Shown here: positions 34,694-44,219 of the stretch, one piece after another
Numbering within the stretch: the stretch's first letter is position 1
How the letters are laid out: each line of letters begins with the position of its first letter
Assembly (NCBI GenBank): GCA_020073205.1
Contig: JAIQFR010000001.1
Coordinates: 62,001 to 126,000 of the forward strand
Direction of reading: 5' to 3'
From: Terriglobia bacterium
GTDB lineage: Bacteria; Acidobacteriota; Polarisedimenticolia; Polarisedimenticolales; JAIQFR01
Length of the DNA: 64,000 bases
Notes under the pieces: generated by a model
Seen by the model: the letters and a program-made list of their open reading frames with translations, nothing else
What the model was told of the DNA's origin: nothing
Database searches by the model: none
Program-made: the position numbers and the translations under genes

Positions 34694-35386
34694 TCAGGCG
34701 CGGGAGGGGTCCTGGATCCGGTAGCCGACCCCGCGGATCGTCTCGATCCAGCTCGCCGCGGGGCCGAGCTTCTCGCGAAGCCGGCGCATGTGCGTGTCGA
34801 CGGTGCGCGACATCACCTCCGCGTCGTAACCCCAGACGTCCGCGAGGAGCGTGGCGCGCGACCGGACGCGGCCGCGTGCCGACAGGAGATTCGCGAGGAG
34901 GCGAAACTCGGTGATCGTGAGCTGGACCGCCTTCCCGGCGACCTTCACCTCGTGGAGCTCGAGATCCGCCTCGATCGGTCCCGCCCGGAGCGTTCCCTTC
35001 CCGGAGTCCGGCGCCGTCGCACGCTTGAGCAGCGCCCGCGCGCGCAGGACCACCTCCCTCGGGCTGAACGGCTTCGTCACGTAGTCGTCGGCGCCGAGCT
35101 CGAAGCCGAGGACCCGGTCGATCTCCCCGGTCCGCGCGGTGAGGAGCATCACGGGGACCGACCGCGTCGCCTCGCTCTTCCGCAGCTCCTTCAGCACGTC
35201 GAGCCCCGGCAGCCCCGGGAGCATGAGGTCCAGGATGACCAGGTCCGGGGTCTCGCGCCGGGCGGCTTGCACCGCGTCCTGTCCGTCCAGCACGGTGCGA
35301 ACGCGAAACCCCTCCGCCCGAAGGACGTGGCCGAGGATCTCGGCGATGTCCTTCTCGTCGTCGACGACCAGGATGCTCTCCGCCAT
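34694..35386 (-). CDS. OmpR/PhoB-family response regulator
   Basis: 230 residues. The receiver domain holds the acidic pair in VVDDEKD, the phospho-acceptor Asp53 in LVILDLMLPG, the conserved Thr in LLTART and Lys in VTKPFSPRE. The C-terminal winged helix follows at about 130-228 (LTITEFRLLANLLSARGRVRSRATLLADVWGYD; SRTVDTHMRRLREKLG; IETIRGVGYRI). It is closest in style to PhoB. No cognate kinase is adjacent, so it is an orphan in this window. The nearby phosphate-type porin and PstS-like gene make a Pho role attractive. ATG 35386 has AGGG upstream. Confidence 0.88.
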   Translation of the reverse strand: MAESILVVDDEKDIAEILGHVLRAEGFRVRTVLDGQDAVQAARRETPDLVILDLMLPGLPGLDVLKELRKSEATRSVPVMLLTARTGEIDRVLGFELGADDYVTKPFSPREVVLRARALLKRATAPDSGKGTLRAGPIEADLELHEVKVAGKAVQLTITEFRLLANLLSARGRVRSRATLLADVWGYDAEVMSRTVDTHMRRLREKLGPAASWIETIRGVGYRIQDPSRA

Positions 35387-35438
35387 CGATCCCTGGCGCC
35401 TCCTGCCCGTCAACGTACCGGACGGGGCGACGCCGCGA

Positions 35439-35467
35439 CGTTACGCGGCCGTAAAGTTCCTGTAACT
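35439..35467 (-). promoter_or_regulatory. Three 7-mers at 11-bp period upstream of the response regulator
   Basis: CGTTACG (35439-35445), CGTAAAG (35450-35456) and TGTAACT (35461-35467) are spaced by 4 bp each, the 7-4-7 geometry of Pho boxes. The repeats are degenerate, so this is only a candidate self-regulatory site about 55-80 bp before the start codon. Confidence 0.3.
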
Positions 35468-35487
35468 CGATGGATCGGAGGGCAGGC

Positions 35488-36711
35488 TCAACGCCCTGGA
35501 GCGCGCGACGCGGACGGCGCGGGGGCGGCACGAGGCGGAGCCGGCCCGGCCTGGCGCCGGTCCGCCCACGCGGAGAGGGCCGCGGCTTCCTCCGGATCGC
35601 CGCCCGCGCCGAGGTAGACCGCGATCATCCGGCGGGCGCGGATCCAATCTCCCTCGCGGAGGGAAGCCGCGACGATCTGCGGGCAAGCTTCCCGCTCGAG
35701 CTTCACCCGGTCCTCGGGAAACGTCGAGACGGCGTCGGTGTCGCGAAGGAGGATCTCGGCGAGCGCGGTCTCGCCGCGCTCCGCAGCCGCCTCGATGCGC
35801 TGGATGGCCGACGCGAGCAGACGGTCCCGAGCGCCGGTGCGGCCCGGGAGGATCGCGTTCTCGACGATGGCGACCCGGTTCGCGGCCTCGAACCGCCCCG
35901 CGTCGTACTCGATACGAAACGCCCTCGCGAGGAGCGATGGGAGCGAGTCGTCGCGGGCTCCCAGGCCCGGGTGGGTCCGGTGGGCCTCCAGGAAGCAGCG
36001 GGCGGCTTCGAGGCCGCGCCCCTCCTCGACCGCTCGCTCGCCCGCGTTGTGCCAGAGGTACGCGACCGCGGACGCGAGGTCGACGGTGCCCGTCACCTCG
36101 TTGAACTCGTCGAACAGCGTGTCGAGGCCGCGCCGCCGTATCTCGCCCGGGGTGGCGAGCTTGTACGCGAGCAGGAGGCGCTCGAACGCGCGGAGGTCGC
36201 GATGCGTGTCGAACCCTTCGGGAGACACGCTGTCGACGTCGACCGTCTCGCCGCCGGCCAGGAGCCGCAGCGAGAGGTGGGTCGGGCTCTCGACGACGCG
36301 CGCCTCGAACCCCAGGCGGCTCGCAACGAGCCCCTCGAGGAGCACCGCCGAGACGCAGTTGTAGCGACCTCGATCGAGCGGCGAATCGATGCCGTCGGCG
36401 CGGGCGTCGTACCGGAGGAACAGGGTGTCGTGCAGCGCCCTGTGCATTCGCCGCGCCCGGCGGCGGGGGGAGCGCGTGCCGGCCACGCTCCGGTCGACCC
36501 GGCGGACGACCGCGTCGAGCGCGCGCTCGACCCGGTTCCTGTCCTCGGCCTCGACGATCGCCGAGGCGTCGAGCATCTGCCGGAACGCGCGGTCGAGGGC
36601 GCTCGGGTCGGGGACGGCGGAGGAGGGCGCGTCCGGGAACGGCATCGCGCGGAGCGCCCCGGCGCACGCGAGCACGGCGAGGCCCGCGGCGGCGCGGGCG
36701 GCGAGGGTCAA
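35488..36711 (-). CDS. Exported transglutaminase-like protein
   Basis: 407 residues from TTG 36711, which overlaps the stop of the upstream gene as TTGA. The N-terminus (LTLAARAAAGLAVLACAGALRA) is a signal peptide, possibly a lipoprotein. A transglutaminase-like (Transglut_core2/SirB1-like) core spans about residues 95-190. The triad candidates are Cys in GRYNCVSAVLLEGLVAS, His in ESPTHLSLRLL and Asp in VDVDSVSPEGFD. The rest is helical and TPR-like. It would be a cysteine peptidase or cross-linking enzyme in the periplasm. It is the third gene of an operon behind the TonB-dependent receptor. Confidence 0.68.
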   Translation of the reverse strand: MTLAARAAAGLAVLACAGALRAMPFPDAPSSAVPDPSALDRAFRQMLDASAIVEAEDRNRVERALDAVVRRVDRSVAGTRSPRRRARRMHRALHDTLFLRYDARADGIDSPLDRGRYNCVSAVLLEGLVASRLGFEARVVESPTHLSLRLLAGGETVDVDSVSPEGFDTHRDLRAFERLLLAYKLATPGEIRRRGLDTLFDEFNEVTGTVDLASAVAYLWHNAGERAVEEGRGLEAARCFLEAHRTHPGLGARDDSLPSLLARAFRIEYDAGRFEAANRVAIVENAILPGRTGARDRLLASAIQRIEAAAERGETALAEILLRDTDAVSTFPEDRVKLEREACPQIVAASLREGDWIRARRMIAVYLGAGGDPEEAAALSAWADRRQAGPAPPRAAPAPSASRAPGR

Positions 36712-37595
36712 GGAGCGGTACCGACCACCGGGCAGTTGAGCCACCCGTCGAGGAGGGGCCGCCCGTCCGGGCCAACGACGCGATGGAGCGGGGAGTAGCC
36801 CGGTCCCTTCGGCACCGCGTCGATCGTTGGCTTGGTCTTGCCGTCGGCGAGCGCGAGACCGAGCGGGACGCCTGGCGATCCGCCCGGAAACTGCATGAGG
36901 GCGACGGGCGAGGAGTCGCCCTCGGCGCGCAGGCTTCCCTCGAAGTAGAGGTAGGGCGCGCGCTTCCCGCGATACCACGCGTAGAGCAGGGTCGCCGAGC
37001 CCTCCCGGTTGTCCGCCTTGAGCGACGCCGAGGTCCCCTCGGGGACGACCGGGCCGTTCAGCAGGATGCCGGTCCGCTGCGTGGTGTACCGGGACTTGGG
37101 ATCCGCGAGGAGACGCTCCACCGTCGCCGCGTCCCGGATCCTGTTGAAGGGCTCGAATCCGTCCGGAACGATCACCTTGATGATGTCCCAAAGGTCCGAG
37201 TAGCCGGGATCGCCGGGCGCCGCGTCCACCACGGGGAACTGGCCGAGCTGGTAGTTCCCCACCCGGTCGTAGAACACGTAGTAGCGCGACGGCTTCGCCG
37301 GACGGACGTCCAGGTCGTAGCAGCGCCTGAGGGAGCCGTCGGGGCCCGCGAGGGTCAGGGCGAACGGGGGACGGTCCAGGTCGATCGCCTCGTTGGGGCC
37401 GGGAAGCGAGGGAATCTCGCTCCGGCGAAGCAGCGTGCCGGCGGCGTCCGAGAAGCGATCCACGGGCAGGACCGGGGTATCGAGCCCGTACTTCGATCGG
37501 TCGTCGTCGCCCCCGGCGGAGCCCGCGGGGATCGACGACAGGACCGCCAGCGCCGCTCCCGCCACGGCTACGAAGCGTCGGAGCATCATTTCCAT
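36708..37595 (-). CDS. Secreted hypothetical protein in the TonB-receptor operon
   Basis: 295 residues with a clear signal peptide (MEMMLRRFVAVAGAALAVLSSIPAGSA). I do not recognise the family. It has recognisable segments DLDVRPAKPSRYYVFYDRVGNYQLGQFPVV, SDLWDIIKVIVPDGFEPFNRI, LLNGPVVPEGTSA and a single C-terminal Cys (LLDGWLNCPVVG). The layout suggests a beta-rich periplasmic or surface protein. It starts 21 bp behind the TonB receptor gene and overlaps the next gene by 4 bp, so all three are one operon and probably act on one substrate. Confidence 0.7.
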   Translation of the reverse strand: MEMMLRRFVAVAGAALAVLSSIPAGSAGGDDDRSKYGLDTPVLPVDRFSDAAGTLLRRSEIPSLPGPNEAIDLDRPPFALTLAGPDGSLRRCYDLDVRPAKPSRYYVFYDRVGNYQLGQFPVVDAAPGDPGYSDLWDIIKVIVPDGFEPFNRIRDAATVERLLADPKSRYTTQRTGILLNGPVVPEGTSASLKADNREGSATLLYAWYRGKRAPYLYFEGSLRAEGDSSPVALMQFPGGSPGVPLGLALADGKTKPTIDAVPKGPGYSPLHRVVGPDGRPLLDGWLNCPVVGTAP

Positions 37596-37616
37596 GTCTC
37601 CTTCGAGTCGGACCGA

Positions 37617-40600
37617 TCAGAACGTCAGGCGAATCCCGACCCTTATGCTGCGCGGCGCCTCGATCTCCTTCGCGCGCCCGAACCCCGCGTTGAGCGCCGG
37701 GCACTCCGTGGGGTCCGCCGGGAGCGAGGCGGGGCAGTTCGCGAAACCGGGGAAAGCCGGCACCGGCTTGCTGTCGTACGAGAGGATGTCCGGCACGGTC
37801 TCGTTCTTGAGGTACGCGTACAGCTCCCGGAGCGACCCGAACGCCCCGTTCAGCGAGTTCGCCCAGGCGTTCCACTCGTTCGGCGTCACCCGGCCGTCCT
37901 TGTTGCCGAATTTCTGATCCAGGTACAGGTCGAGCGGCTCCCCTCGACCTCCTTGGCTGATGTAGGCGCCGAGACCGGGGTAGATGACCGCCTTCGGCTG
38001 CCCGACCGCGAGGAACTGCTCGTCCACCCGGACCGGCTTCTGCTCGTTGAGCAGGTTGAACACGTCGAGGTACATCGAGAGCTTCGCGCGCCCGGCGTCC
38101 CGGATCTCCCACGCGACGTTGGCGTCGAGATTCCTAAGGGACGGCGTTCTGCCGACCGAGCCCCGCTCGAGCAGGAAGATCGGCCCGAAGAACGGTGTCG
38201 ATCCCCCGGCAGGGTCCGTCGTCGCGCTGATCGGGGAGCCGGTGGCGAAACGGTACGCCGCGCCCAGGCTGACGCTCGGCGTCACGCGGTAGCTGCCGTA
38301 GAGCTTGACCTGGTGCGTCTTGTCCTGCGGGAGCAGGCCCGTCGAGTTGACGACGAGCGCCGGCACGTCGAACGCCTCGGTCACGTTGGGATCGCGCTCC
38401 TCGGACTCCGCGAAGTAGCGGCCCCGGTAGTTCCCGAAGGTGCGCGAGTAGAGGTACGACAGATTGAACCAGTACTTGTCCCGCAACTTTCGCGAGAGCG
38501 TGAGCTCGACGCCGCGGAAGGTCCGGGTGGCCTTCGGGAAGGCGCCGAGACCGGCGGCCTCGAGATCGTCGTTCCGGACCGCGCACACGGCGCCCGGCTC
38601 GCAGCCGAAGCGTTGGGCCAGGCCGGGAGCCTGCGACGGATCCGCGCTCCCCGGCACGTACCTCGGGTTGACGAGGTCCAGGTTCGACGGATCGGCGTAG
38701 AACCGGTACGGTCCGCCGGGGTTTGCGATGACGTAAGTCTTGCCGAAGTCGAGGCTCATGTCCTCGATCGCCTCGTTGAGCCGGCGGCCGATCGCCCGCG
38801 CTCCCGCCATCCAGCCGTCGCGGAATTCCCAATCGTATCCGACCGTCACCTCGTCGGTGCTCGTTCCCTTGAGGTCCGGGTCGATCGGCGATCGATTGAG
38901 GGAGCCCGAGTTGACCACCACCTCCGGGACGAAGCTGACCGGCGTGCCGTTCGAGTTGAGACCGTCGGGGCTGTGGACCTTGTCCGCGAGGATCCCCTTC
39001 TTCGTCGCGTAGGCGAACGGGTCGGGCCAGAGGTCCTTGCTCTCGAAGTCCCAGCAGGTCGAGCTGCCCTGGTCGTAGATCGGATCGTTGACCGGGCAGA
39101 CGCCGAAGTAGTTGCTCCCCGGGAGGGCGTTCAGGGTGTTGAGGAACGTCGGGATGTCGGTCCAGTTCTTCGACCGGTAGAGGCGCGTCATGAGGATGCG
39201 CGGAGCGAACGCGCGGCTGACGACCTGCATCGGCACCGTGTCGTAGAACCGGCCCGCCGAGAAGTACAGCTTGGAGCGGTCGTCGCCGAGCACGTCCCAC
39301 GCGAAGCCGAGCCGCGGCGCCAGGTTGTCCTTCATCTTGCCGAGGACGCTACCCTCGGCGTCGCGGATGTCCTGCTGCTCCCAGCGCAGCCCGTAGTTGA
39401 GGGTGACCGTCGAGGCGGGCTTCCACTGGTCCTGGGCGAAGAGGCGGAGCGAGCCCGTGGCTCCGCGCGCGCGGACCTGGTGGTTCCAGTCCACGCAGTC
39501 CCCCTGGCCGTCGCCCCAGCAGCGCCGCACGCCGACCAGCTCCTCGGTCTGGCGGCCGGGCCTCGGAGCTCCGGTCGCGGGGTCGCGATCGGTGATGTCG
39601 CTCCACTCGAGGGCCATCCCCGTGCCCCAGCCGTAGTCGAGGCTCTGCTCGTAATCCGAGATCTCGTACTCGGCGCCGAATTTCACCGTGTGCCGGAGGA
39701 ACGACGCTTCGGCGGCGGCCTTCGCGAATTGCCGGTCGCCGTTCATCTCGCCGGAGTAGGCGTAGGGGCCGTACTTGAGGCTCGGCTCGCCCGGAAGGGT
39801 CGTCCCGTCCGCGCCCCTCGCGCCTCGGAGCTGCACGGACGCGTAGGAGAGGCGACGGTCCTCGCCGACGGGATTGAACGACCGCCGCTCGAGGGTGGGG
39901 AGGACGCGGTCGTTCTCGGAGTGCGTGCCGACCTGAGCCTCGAGGAGCCAGCGCTTCGACAGGATCGAGGAGAGCTGGACCGACGCCGTCGTCCCGCCGG
40001 TGCGCACCTCGTGGTCGCCGCCGTAGCCGCCGAGCTCGTCGCGCAGATTCTGGAGCCTCGGGTCGGACATGAGCGTCGCCACGACCCGGTTTCGGCCGGC
40101 CGGCTGCCACGTGAGCTTGAGGGAGTAGAGGTCCGCCTCGTCGCTGTCCTCGGCGAAGCGGCGCGTCGCCCCCTGGACGGTCTCCCCGAGGACGCTCGAC
40201 AGGTCGGCCTGCGGGGCGACGCGCGACGAGTTCTTCCTCGAGACCGCGGCGAAGAAGAACAGCCTGTCGCGCACGATCGGGCCGCCGACCGACGTCGAGA
40301 TCTCGCGGTCGTTCGGCACCGGAAGCTCCGTACCGAAGCCGTTCCGCGCCGGCGCCGCGGAGAGGGAGGCCGGCGTGTCGTAGAAGGAGAGGGCGCCGGT
40401 GAACTCGTTCGAGCCGCTCTTGGTCGTGACGTTGACGATGGCGCCCTGGGCCCCCCCGAACTCGGCCTCGTAGCCGCCGGTCTTGAGCTCCATCTTGTCG
40501 ATCAGGTCGAAACTGATCTCCTTCGAGGGGCGGCCGGACTCGACCGAGGTCGTGTTGACGCCGTCGATCAGGTAGGACGACTCGAGCCCGGTGGCGCCGT

Positions 40601-41108
40601 ACACCGATTGGCCGCCCGAGCCGTCGTCGCCGGAGACGCCCGGCGCGATCTTGAGGAGGTCGGTGTAGGAGCGGCCCGTGGGGAGCGTCGCGATCTTCTC
40701 CGCCTCGAAGGTCTCGCCGGAGGTGGTCGTGTCCTTCGTGACCACGTCGAGGCTCTTCCCGGTGACCTGAACGGTTTCGACGAAGAGCGAGATCGCCGGC
40801 ACCCGCGTCTCACTGCCGTTCGCCACCTGGACCCCCGGCAGCTTGAACTTCTGGCCGTCGCCGAGGAACGCGGTGATCTCGTAGGTCCCGGCGGGGATTC
40901 CCTGGAACCGGTAGAAGCCCTTGGCGTCGGTAAGGGCGCTCTTCGCGGCCGGGAGGGCGGCCCCGGCGAGCACTACGGTGGCGCCCGGAAGCGGTCCGTC
41001 GCGGTCCACGACGGTGCCGGCGGCGGAGCCCGCCGCCCGTGCAGGCGCCGCGACCGCGATCGCGAGAGAAAACAACGTTGCGGCGAGGACGACTCTGGGT
41101 CTCGTCAT
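37617..41108 (-). CDS. TonB-dependent receptor with carboxypeptidase-regulatory-like N-terminal domain
   Basis: 1,163 residues with a signal peptide (MTRPRVVLAATLFSLAIAVAAPARA). Residues 28-110 are a carboxypeptidase-regulatory-like beta sandwich (GTVVDRDGPLPGATVVLAG; DAKGFYRFQGIPAGTYEIT). The plug domain (about 125-230) includes SSYLIDGVNTTSVE and VNVTTKSGSNEFTGALSFY. A 22-strand barrel follows, ending in PRSIRVGIRLTF with terminal Phe. It imports a large substrate across the outer membrane using TonB. This SusC-like/acidobacterial layout often serves glycans or peptides, but its operon partners (secreted unknown, transglutaminase-like) do not fix the substrate. GGGAG lies 6 nt before ATG 41108. 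Confidence 0.9.
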   Translation of the reverse strand: MTRPRVVLAATLFSLAIAVAAPARAAGSAAGTVVDRDGPLPGATVVLAGAALPAAKSALTDAKGFYRFQGIPAGTYEITAFLGDGQKFKLPGVQVANGSETRVPAISLFVETVQVTGKSLDVVTKDTTTSGETFEAEKIATLPTGRSYTDLLKIAPGVSGDDGSGGQSVYGATGLESSYLIDGVNTTSVESGRPSKEISFDLIDKMELKTGGYEAEFGGAQGAIVNVTTKSGSNEFTGALSFYDTPASLSAAPARNGFGTELPVPNDREISTSVGGPIVRDRLFFFAAVSRKNSSRVAPQADLSSVLGETVQGATRRFAEDSDEADLYSLKLTWQPAGRNRVVATLMSDPRLQNLRDELGGYGGDHEVRTGGTTASVQLSSILSKRWLLEAQVGTHSENDRVLPTLERRSFNPVGEDRRLSYASVQLRGARGADGTTLPGEPSLKYGPYAYSGEMNGDRQFAKAAAEASFLRHTVKFGAEYEISDYEQSLDYGWGTGMALEWSDITDRDPATGAPRPGRQTEELVGVRRCWGDGQGDCVDWNHQVRARGATGSLRLFAQDQWKPASTVTLNYGLRWEQQDIRDAEGSVLGKMKDNLAPRLGFAWDVLGDDRSKLYFSAGRFYDTVPMQVVSRAFAPRILMTRLYRSKNWTDIPTFLNTLNALPGSNYFGVCPVNDPIYDQGSSTCWDFESKDLWPDPFAYATKKGILADKVHSPDGLNSNGTPVSFVPEVVVNSGSLNRSPIDPDLKGTSTDEVTVGYDWEFRDGWMAGARAIGRRLNEAIEDMSLDFGKTYVIANPGGPYRFYADPSNLDLVNPRYVPGSADPSQAPGLAQRFGCEPGAVCAVRNDDLEAAGLGAFPKATRTFRGVELTLSRKLRDKYWFNLSYLYSRTFGNYRGRYFAESEERDPNVTEAFDVPALVVNSTGLLPQDKTHQVKLYGSYRVTPSVSLGAAYRFATGSPISATTDPAGGSTPFFGPIFLLERGSVGRTPSLRNLDANVAWEIRDAGRAKLSMYLDVFNLLNEQKPVRVDEQFLAVGQPKAVIYPGLGAYISQGGRGEPLDLYLDQKFGNKDGRVTPNEWNAWANSLNGAFGSLRELYAYLKNETVPDILSYDSKPVPAFPGFANCPASLPADPTECPALNAGFGRAKEIEAPRSIRVGIRLTF

Positions 41109-41118
41109 GACGCTCCCT

Positions 41119-41140
41119 CGAGGCGGCGTCCGCCGCCTCG
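41119..41140. terminator. GC-rich hairpin between secreted-protein and TonB-receptor genes
   Basis: CGAGGCGG (41119-41126) pairs with CCGCCTCG (41133-41140). It sits just upstream of the receptor start on the minus strand. There is no T-run, so it may act as an attenuator or mRNA stem rather than a terminator. Confidence 0.35.
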
Positions 41141-41265
41141 GCTTCCTGACACACGGATGCGAGCCTCGACCCGTCCCGCCGATGGGCGCGGACGGATCGA
41201 GACTCGCCTCCGTGCCGCTCTGCTTTCGAACAACTGTCCTCTTGCGAAACCTCGGGCGTCCCTCC

Positions 41266-42474
41266 TCAAGGGCAGGTGGGCACCACGCGGGCGAACGGAC
41301 CGCTCGTGTTCTGTCCCGTGCCGACGGGGCCGTCCCCGAGGGTGCCGGGGCACGGGTTGATGGCTCGGATCAGGTAGAAGAACGGGCTGCCCCCGAGCGT
41401 CGGGACGTCCGAGTCCGTGGAGCTCGCCGATGCGGTCCCGGTCAAGAAGCAGCTGTAGGTCGGGGCGGTGCCACCCACCGTCTGCGTGCCGCGGAGGACG
41501 TCGTACGTCAGGGCGGCCGTGCCTCCCTTGTCGGCCGGGGCGGACCAGGCCAGCGCCGTGTGGCTCGAGAAGGCGATCCCCGTGGCCTCTCCGGGCGCGG
41601 ACCAGACCGTGGCGTCCGCATCGTTGCAGTCGCAGGGAACCGCCCGACTATCGGCGTCCGCGTCGGTGTTGTTCGTGCTGTTGACGCCGGGGCACTTGTC
41701 CGCGTTGGGGTCGCTTCCGATGGGCACGTCAGGCAGGAAATCACCGTCACGGTCCGGCTGGTAGAGGACGGTCCCGTCGGTGAAGAGGGTGAACATCCCC
41801 ACGACGGCGCGCGAATTCGCCCCCGAAGTCGGGTTGTTGACCGCCGAGTCGAAGTGGATCTTCGTCGGGCCGATCCGGGTGCCGGCGGAGCTCGAGAGAC
41901 GGGTTTCGACGTTCCACTGGACGTTATTGCCCAGCGATCCCTGGCTCGAGCCGTTGAGCGTGGCCTGGTAGGAGCCGTTCACGGCCCCGGGGAACTGTCC
42001 CGCGTTCGCGCTCGAGCCGACGGGCGACGAGAAGGCGGCGAGGCCCGTTCCCCAGGTGTCGATCTGCTGGACCGCGCCGACCACCGAGCTGGAGTTGAAC
42101 TGCGTGTCGTCTTTGGGACCGTTGGCCGACAGGATGCCGTCGAGGGTCACGGGGTTCTGGATACCGAAGAGCCCGACCCACAGGTTAGGTGTGATCCCCG
42201 AGAAGATCGACGCGAAGTCGCCGGCCCTCACGTCGGGCAGGGTGACGTTCGTCGTCGCGTTGGTGAAGACGCTCTCGTCGCCCAGATCCACGAGGTACTC
42301 GGGCCCCGACGGCGAGTTCTCGTACGCCAGGTAGAACAGGTGGCCCCGCTGGTAATTGATGTTCGGGTTGCTCGCCAGCCCGGGAGTCGCTGCCGCCAGG
42401 AGCGCGAGGGCGATCCCGACCACCGCCGCAACGGCCCGGAGCCGCGCGAATCCGGCCTTGGGTGTCTTGTTCAT
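41266..42474 (-). CDS. Secreted protein with a thrombospondin-type-3-like Ca-binding segment
   Basis: 402 residues with a signal peptide (about 1-34, VAAVVGIALALLAAATPGLA). The N-terminal half is beta-rich and reads like an outer-surface or cell-decorating protein (YQRGHLFYLAYENSPSGPEYLVDLGD). At about 240-275 an Asp-rich run, DRDGDFLPDVPIGSDPNADKCPG, resembles thrombospondin type 3 calcium repeats. A fibronectin-III-like segment with cysteines follows. It is 18 bp behind the PstS-like gene, hence cotranscribed, which suggests a role linked to that binding protein. Function unknown. Confidence 0.65.
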   Translation of the reverse strand: MNKTPKAGFARLRAVAAVVGIALALLAAATPGLASNPNINYQRGHLFYLAYENSPSGPEYLVDLGDESVFTNATTNVTLPDVRAGDFASIFSGITPNLWVGLFGIQNPVTLDGILSANGPKDDTQFNSSSVVGAVQQIDTWGTGLAAFSSPVGSSANAGQFPGAVNGSYQATLNGSSQGSLGNNVQWNVETRLSSSAGTRIGPTKIHFDSAVNNPTSGANSRAVVGMFTLFTDGTVLYQPDRDGDFLPDVPIGSDPNADKCPGVNSTNNTDADADSRAVPCDCNDADATVWSAPGEATGIAFSSHTALAWSAPADKGGTAALTYDVLRGTQTVGGTAPTYSCFLTGTASASSTDSDVPTLGGSPFFYLIRAINPCPGTLGDGPVGTGQNTSGPFARVVPTCP

Positions 42475-42492
42475 CTCGACACTCCTCTTCCG

Positions 42493-43923
42493 CTACGGCT
42501 TGGCGCAGAGCGTCGCGTTGTAGGGGCTCGACGGGAACACGGGCGCCCCGTCGCGCGCGCGGGACACGAGCATCTGGCTGTTCGCCACGACGGTCGGGTC
42601 GCTCACCGCGTCCGCCGCGGCCCGGGCCATCAGCTCTAGAACCGCGGCCTCCCTGATGCTCCCCGGAGGGAAGTAGTAACCAGGGTTGCCGGAGCCGTCG
42701 GGAGTGGAGTCGTTGTCGTAGTACATCCGCTCCTGCGACCAGTAGTCGTACCGGCCGCACCGGATGTTCACCTTGCTGTAGTACTTCCCGTCGTACTGGA
42801 GAACGTCGTAGTTGTCGCCCGAGGCGCCCCGGATCGCGTAGTCGTCGAACGGGTCGGCGGGGGTGTTGTTGTCGCTGATGGCGAGACGGTCGCCCCCGAG
42901 CTGGCCGGCGCTGATCACCGTGGCCGACGCGTTGCAGGCCGGCGAGACCGCCCCGCCGCCCAGCGCGCCGGTCGACTGGTTCTCGCCGCACAGCGACGGC
43001 GTGTTGCCGCACCACTGGTTGGTGTTCACCGCGCCGACCAAGCCGCCCGATCCGGCCTCGAAGATGTTCCCCTGGCCCGGGCTGACCGTCTCGAGGAACG
43101 TCGCGTTGAAGTTGCGACGCGTCCCGGAGAGCCGGTTCCGGATCACCGTTCCGATCGTCAGCGGGTTCGTGCCCGTCACGTTCGGGCTGACCCAGCGCCA
43201 GTCGCAGAGGTTGTTGTTCCCCCAGATGTCCTTCCCCTGGTCTTTCGAGATCGACAGGTCGAGCTTTACGCAGTCGCCGGCGCCGTACGGACAGTCGGCC
43301 GGGGACGGCTTGGAGGCGGCGGGAAGGTACGTCTCGATGCCCCGGTTGACGATGAGCGAGAACGGCTCGACGAACACCGGGTCCTCGGTGCTGTCGAAGA
43401 CGGTCGGACGGGTGATCGTCGACGCCGTGACCACCGGCTCGCAGAGCTGGTATCGCACGTCGGAGCTGGTGAAGTTCGCGTAGATCTGCTTCCCGTTCTC
43501 GTCCAGGAGACCGACGATGCTGCGGGTGCCGCCGGAGCCGCCGCCGCCGGCGGGGTCGCAGACGAGGAAGCTGGTCTCCTTGCGGTCGAGTGCCTGAACG
43601 CCTTCGCAGGAGCCGTTCCGCTGGGCGAAGAGGGCCTCGACGCAGGTCTCGGCGCCGTTGCCCGCGTTGCCGTCGAGATCGCGGCAACCTTTGAAGACGC
43701 GGACGTTGTTCGTGCAGTCCTTGATCGCGGCGCCGTAGAGCTCGGTCGCCGCCTGCATGATCGAAGGGGCCGGCGCCGTCGCGCCGAGGAAGGCGATGTG
43801 GACGTCGGCCGTGTTGTTCGCGGCCTGGCAGATCGCCGGGACGCACGTCTGCGCCCACGCCGGGCCGAAGCAGACCGCGAGGGCCGCGGCGGCGAGCACG
43901 AGGGTCAGGGTCGATTTCTTCAC
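42493..43923 (-). CDS. PstS-like extracytoplasmic binding protein
   Basis: 476 residues from GTG 43923, which has AAGGAGGAG 7 nt upstream. Signal peptide KKSTLTLVLAAAALAVCFGPAWA. PstS-like landmarks appear in order: HIAFLGATAPAPSIMQAATELYGAA at the N-terminus, FSLIVNRGIETYL in the hinge, DIWGNNNLCDWRWVSPN at the place of the phosphate-protein IWGG..NW motif, and IRNRLSGTRRNFNATFLE at the ligand-binding SGT loop. It is longer and richer in cysteines than ordinary PstS, with possible disulfides. Its divergent neighbour is a phosphate-type porin and a Pho-box-like repeat lies between, so phosphate or phosphonate binding is likely, by inference. Confidence 0.66.
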   Translation of the reverse strand: MKKSTLTLVLAAAALAVCFGPAWAQTCVPAICQAANNTADVHIAFLGATAPAPSIMQAATELYGAAIKDCTNNVRVFKGCRDLDGNAGNGAETCVEALFAQRNGSCEGVQALDRKETSFLVCDPAGGGGSGGTRSIVGLLDENGKQIYANFTSSDVRYQLCEPVVTASTITRPTVFDSTEDPVFVEPFSLIVNRGIETYLPAASKPSPADCPYGAGDCVKLDLSISKDQGKDIWGNNNLCDWRWVSPNVTGTNPLTIGTVIRNRLSGTRRNFNATFLETVSPGQGNIFEAGSGGLVGAVNTNQWCGNTPSLCGENQSTGALGGGAVSPACNASATVISAGQLGGDRLAISDNNTPADPFDDYAIRGASGDNYDVLQYDGKYYSKVNIRCGRYDYWSQERMYYDNDSTPDGSGNPGYYFPPGSIREAAVLELMARAAADAVSDPTVVANSQMLVSRARDGAPVFPSSPYNATLCAKP

Positions 43924-44112
43924 GGGCGCTCCTCCTTGGTTCATTCCGTTTCGGACTCTGCGACGCGCCGTCGGCGCACCGATCGAACTCGCGCGGCCCG
44001 CCGGCGCGCCTACTACACGACCCGCCCGCGACGGTCTCTTGACGCCCACGTGTCGATTGCGTGAAGGTTCTTTTCGCACGCCCGACACGATCCCATCGGC
44101 CCGTCTCCGAGC

Positions 44113-44156
44113 CGTCACATTCGCGTCACGGTTTCGTGACGGGCCCCCGTTAGCGT
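44113..44156 (+). promoter_or_regulatory. Pho-box-like repeat with -10 element
   Basis: Three 7-mers, CGTCACA (44113-44119), CGTCACG (44124-44130) and CGTGACG (44135-44141), are separated by 4 bp, the 11-bp periodicity of PhoB boxes. A -10-like TAGCGT follows at 44151-44156, 9 bp after the last unit, which is the spacing seen in PhoB-activated promoters lacking a -35. It faces the porin gene (ATG 44220) and lies 190 bp upstream of the divergent PstS-like gene. Confidence 0.5.
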
Positions 44157-44219
44157 GCCCCGGACCGCGGCGGCGCGTCGGAATCCGGCGCCCTCGCCCG
44201 CGAGCCAGGAGGCGGGGGC

